Assembly (NCBI GenBank): GCA_017619585.1
Contig: JAFZSA010000014.1
Location: 1-32,578 of the forward strand
Source: Bacteroidaceae bacterium
GTDB lineage: Bacteria; Bacteroidota; Bacteroidia; Bacteroidales; Bacteroidaceae
Direction of reading: 5' to 3'
Length of the DNA stretch: 32,578 nucleotides
Shown piece by piece: positions 31,173 through 32,578 of this stretch; position 1 is the first letter of the stretch, and each line of letters opens with the position of its first letter. The notes under the pieces are model-generated. The model searched no databases. It saw only the letters and a list, made by a program, of their open reading frames with translations, and was not told where the DNA came from. A program made the position numbers and the translations under genes.

Positions 31173-31183
31173 CGTGCCCTGTT
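31158..31183. terminator. Terminator between the M48 and MscS genes (stop codon in the loop)
   Basis: AACAGGGCAC (31158-31167) pairs perfectly with GTGCCCTGTT (31174-31183), followed by TCTGTTTTTA. The TGA stop of the M48 gene lies in the loop. It may serve both convergent genes. Confidence 0.85.
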
Positions 31184-31189
31184 CTGTTT

Positions 31190-32062
31190 TTATTGATGAA
31201 TCTGTAATTGCGGGAAGGGGAATCTGATATCTTGACGATTGAATTCCTCGTAAATTTGTTTATTCAGTTCAAAGTATACAGGCCAGTAATCGCTTCCTTT
31301 AACCCACACTCTGAAAGTAAAGTTAACGCTACTGTCAGCCAATCCGCTAAGTGCAATAAAAGCCTCCGGGTCTTTTAGAACTCGACTGTCAGCATTTGCG
31401 ATGCCCCTAAGCGCATTCATTACTTTTTCAACATCAGTGCCATATTCAACACTGACGGTGAAATCAACACGCCTGGTATCCATCTTGCTATAATTAGTTA
31501 TGCTTCCGCTACTCAGAGAACCATTGGGTAGGAAAATCTCTTTGTTGTCAGGCGTCTGAAGAATAGTGTGAATAATCTGGATCTCTTTTACGCTTCCTAA
31601 GACCCCTTGTGCTTCAATCACGTCACCAACCTTAAAAGGCTTAAACAGCAGAATAATCAGACCGCCTGCCAGATTCTGCAAATTACCGCTCAGTGCCATA
31701 CCTGCTGCTACACCAAAGGATGCTAAAAGGGCGGCAAACGATGTAGTGTTAATGCCCAATGCACTTACAACGGTGATAATAAGCAGAACGTTTAGTAGAA
31801 TACTAACAAAACTCTTCAGGAAAGACTGGATGGTGGCGTCTACATTCTTGCGTTCTAACATCTGGCGCACCAACCTATTAATAAGGTTAATAATGAATCG
31901 ACCTGCTATATATATGACAATAGCTAGCAAGATGCTTTTGCCCGCATTGACACCTAACGAGATCAGTTCTTTCAGTAGCGTATCAAAATTTCCATCTGAC
32001 ACAGCTTTAATTACTCCGGTTGTTTTTTCTACAACTTCTTCTGCTTGTAATAATGTAATCAT
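31190..32062 (-). CDS. MscS-family mechanosensitive channel
   Basis: A 290-residue inner-membrane channel. Spans at about 40-60 and 75-100 precede the pore-lining helix and beta domain: FAALLASFGVAAGMALSGNL (about 110-129), then the conserved GGLIILLFKPFKVGDVIEAQ (about 134-153). The C-terminal beta/alpha-beta domain follows (YGTDVEKVMNAL and VWVKGSDYWPVYFELNKQIY). Such channels open under membrane tension and release osmolytes. The length matches E. coli MscS (286). The ATG at 32062 is preferred to a TTG at 32101 that lies on the promoter. Confidence 0.92.
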   Translation of the reverse strand: MITLLQAEEVVEKTTGVIKAVSDGNFDTLLKELISLGVNAGKSILLAIVIYIAGRFIINLINRLVRQMLERKNVDATIQSFLKSFVSILLNVLLIITVVSALGINTTSFAALLASFGVAAGMALSGNLQNLAGGLIILLFKPFKVGDVIEAQGVLGSVKEIQIIHTILQTPDNKEIFLPNGSLSSGSITNYSKMDTRRVDFTVSVEYGTDVEKVMNALRGIANADSRVLKDPEAFIALSGLADSSVNFTFRVWVKGSDYWPVYFELNKQIYEEFNRQDIRFPFPQLQIHQ

Positions 32063-32098
32063 GTCTCTTTTATTTTGAGGGTTATTATTATTGTTTTG

Positions 32099-32106
32099 CA
32101 AAGATA
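32099..32106 (-). promoter_or_regulatory. -7 box of the MscS gene
   Basis: On the minus strand this reads TATCTTTG, matching TAnnTTTG, 36 bases before the ATG. No TTTG -33 box is seen. Confidence 0.5.
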
Positions 32107-32229
32107 TAATTTTCTTCTTTCTTGTGTGCTTAAATATCCTTCTTTTTCAGGTTTTACTCACGCGCGCGTAATTAAATAATGTGAGGCAAAAAAAATAACG
32201 GTAAAATCAGAAAAAAAGAAAGTGAATTA

Positions 32230-32260
32230 TTGCGAGGTTTTAAAACTCGTCGTACCTTTG
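32230..32260 (+). promoter_or_regulatory. Promoter of the structured leader at the right edge
   Basis: TTG (32230-32232), 20 bases, then TACCTTTG (32253-32260), a match to the Bacteroidota -7 box with a partial -33. An imperfect palindrome CGAGG/TCTCG-like (CGAGGTTTTAAAACTCG, 32233-32249) lies between the two boxes. Confidence 0.6.
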
Positions 32261-32266
32261 CAACCG

Positions 32267-32578
32267 CAAACGAGGAACGAACCACCTCACTAAGGTGGAC
32301 AGGCTTGAATGCGCTAAAATTGAAAGTTCTTTGACTTATTTACATAGACAGAAATTGTAGTACAAGAGAAACAAGTACGAACCGTCATTCTGAAAAGAAT
32401 TGAAGAGTTATACTCGGCCAGTCAAGTCTCTTTATACCGTATTATATATACAGAACAAATCATTCGAAAGAATGAAATGAAATATTTTACAAGGCTCCCA
32501 GGAGCGAAGGCAGAACCAAGCTTGCTTGAGTTGTGCTGAGCGACGACGGAGGCTCGTAGAGTATCGAAGATACTATAC
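32267..32578 (+). ncRNA. Long structured non-coding leader, possibly of an rRNA operon
   Basis: About 310 bases after the promoter have no credible reading frame. Hairpins visible are CCACCT/AGGTGG (32282-32298), TCATTC with a GAAA loop and GAATGA (32460-32475), and AGTATC/GATACT (32560-32574). AAAGTTCTTTGACTTATTT (from about 32325) resembles the boxA-like stretch in Bacteroidota rRNA leaders. I infer that a 16S gene starts beyond the window, because no 16S signature (such as AGAGTTTGATCCTGGCTCAG) is present. A stand-alone RNA is the alternative. Confidence 0.45.

Noticed and set aside
32399..32412. ATTGAAGAGTT as a 16S rRNA start
   Set aside because: It resembles the first bases of Bacteroidota 16S, but the following bases are TATACTCGG and not TGATCCTGGCTCAG, so it does not begin a 16S gene.
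32480..32578. Possible tRNA in the folded region at the right end
   Set aside because: No anticodon arm, no GTTCRANNC T-loop and no CCA-like acceptor pairing could be found.

Overview
The window looks like chromosomal DNA of a Bacteroidales species, most likely Prevotellaceae. The basis is gene content typical of gut or rumen Bacteroidota (GH29 and GH5 glycosidases, DUF2807 lipoprotein, NhaC, POT and SulP transporters), many promoters with a TAnnTTTG -7 box, a lack of strong Shine-Dalgarno sites, and AT-rich heptamer repeats between genes. The genus is inferred; no species marker is complete here.

Layout. 1-2083 (minus strand): a partial secreted GH5 glycosidase follows a GH29-type alpha-L-fucosidase, separated by a large repeat-built hairpin. 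2251-3570: a UraA-type uracil/xanthine permease. 3763-9169: two adjacent, similarly built ECF sigma operons, each with a sigma factor, a single-span membrane partner (putative anti-sigma) and a secreted protein. They end in matching terminators. 9422-12662: an accessory island with a small ORF and a zeta-toxin-like P-loop ATPase broken by two frameshifts, then an intact hipB-hipA pair and a secreted protein of unknown function. 12846-14875: a third sigma operon ending in a lipoprotein. 14928-17461 (minus): a SulP anion transporter and a Cof-type HAD phosphatase. 17566-20555: a POT peptide transporter and an NhaC antiporter. 20697-29092: a tight nine-gene run with a YtrB-like ABC ATPase, its permease, a YtrA-like GntR regulator, a DUF2807 lipoprotein, a MacB-like ATPase, two MacB-like permeases, a periplasmic adaptor and a TolC-like channel. 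29210-31172: a four-gene unit (TM2, DUF2752, multi-span membrane protein, M48 protease). 31190-32062 (minus): an MscS-type channel. 32253 to the end: a promoter and a long structured non-coding leader, possibly of an rRNA operon that starts beyond the window.

Most unusual is the repeat biology of the sigma operons. The membrane partners of all three sigma factors carry a C/G-rich palindromic element read in frame at the same place, just before the membrane span. In the first two partners the roughly 86-bp copies are in opposite orientation. The nine-gene efflux operon is the best candidate for a coherent, poorly described system: a small-molecule or peptide sensing and extrusion unit combining two ABC systems with an envelope lipoprotein. 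Functions are family-level inferences from reading the sequence; no database search was run.
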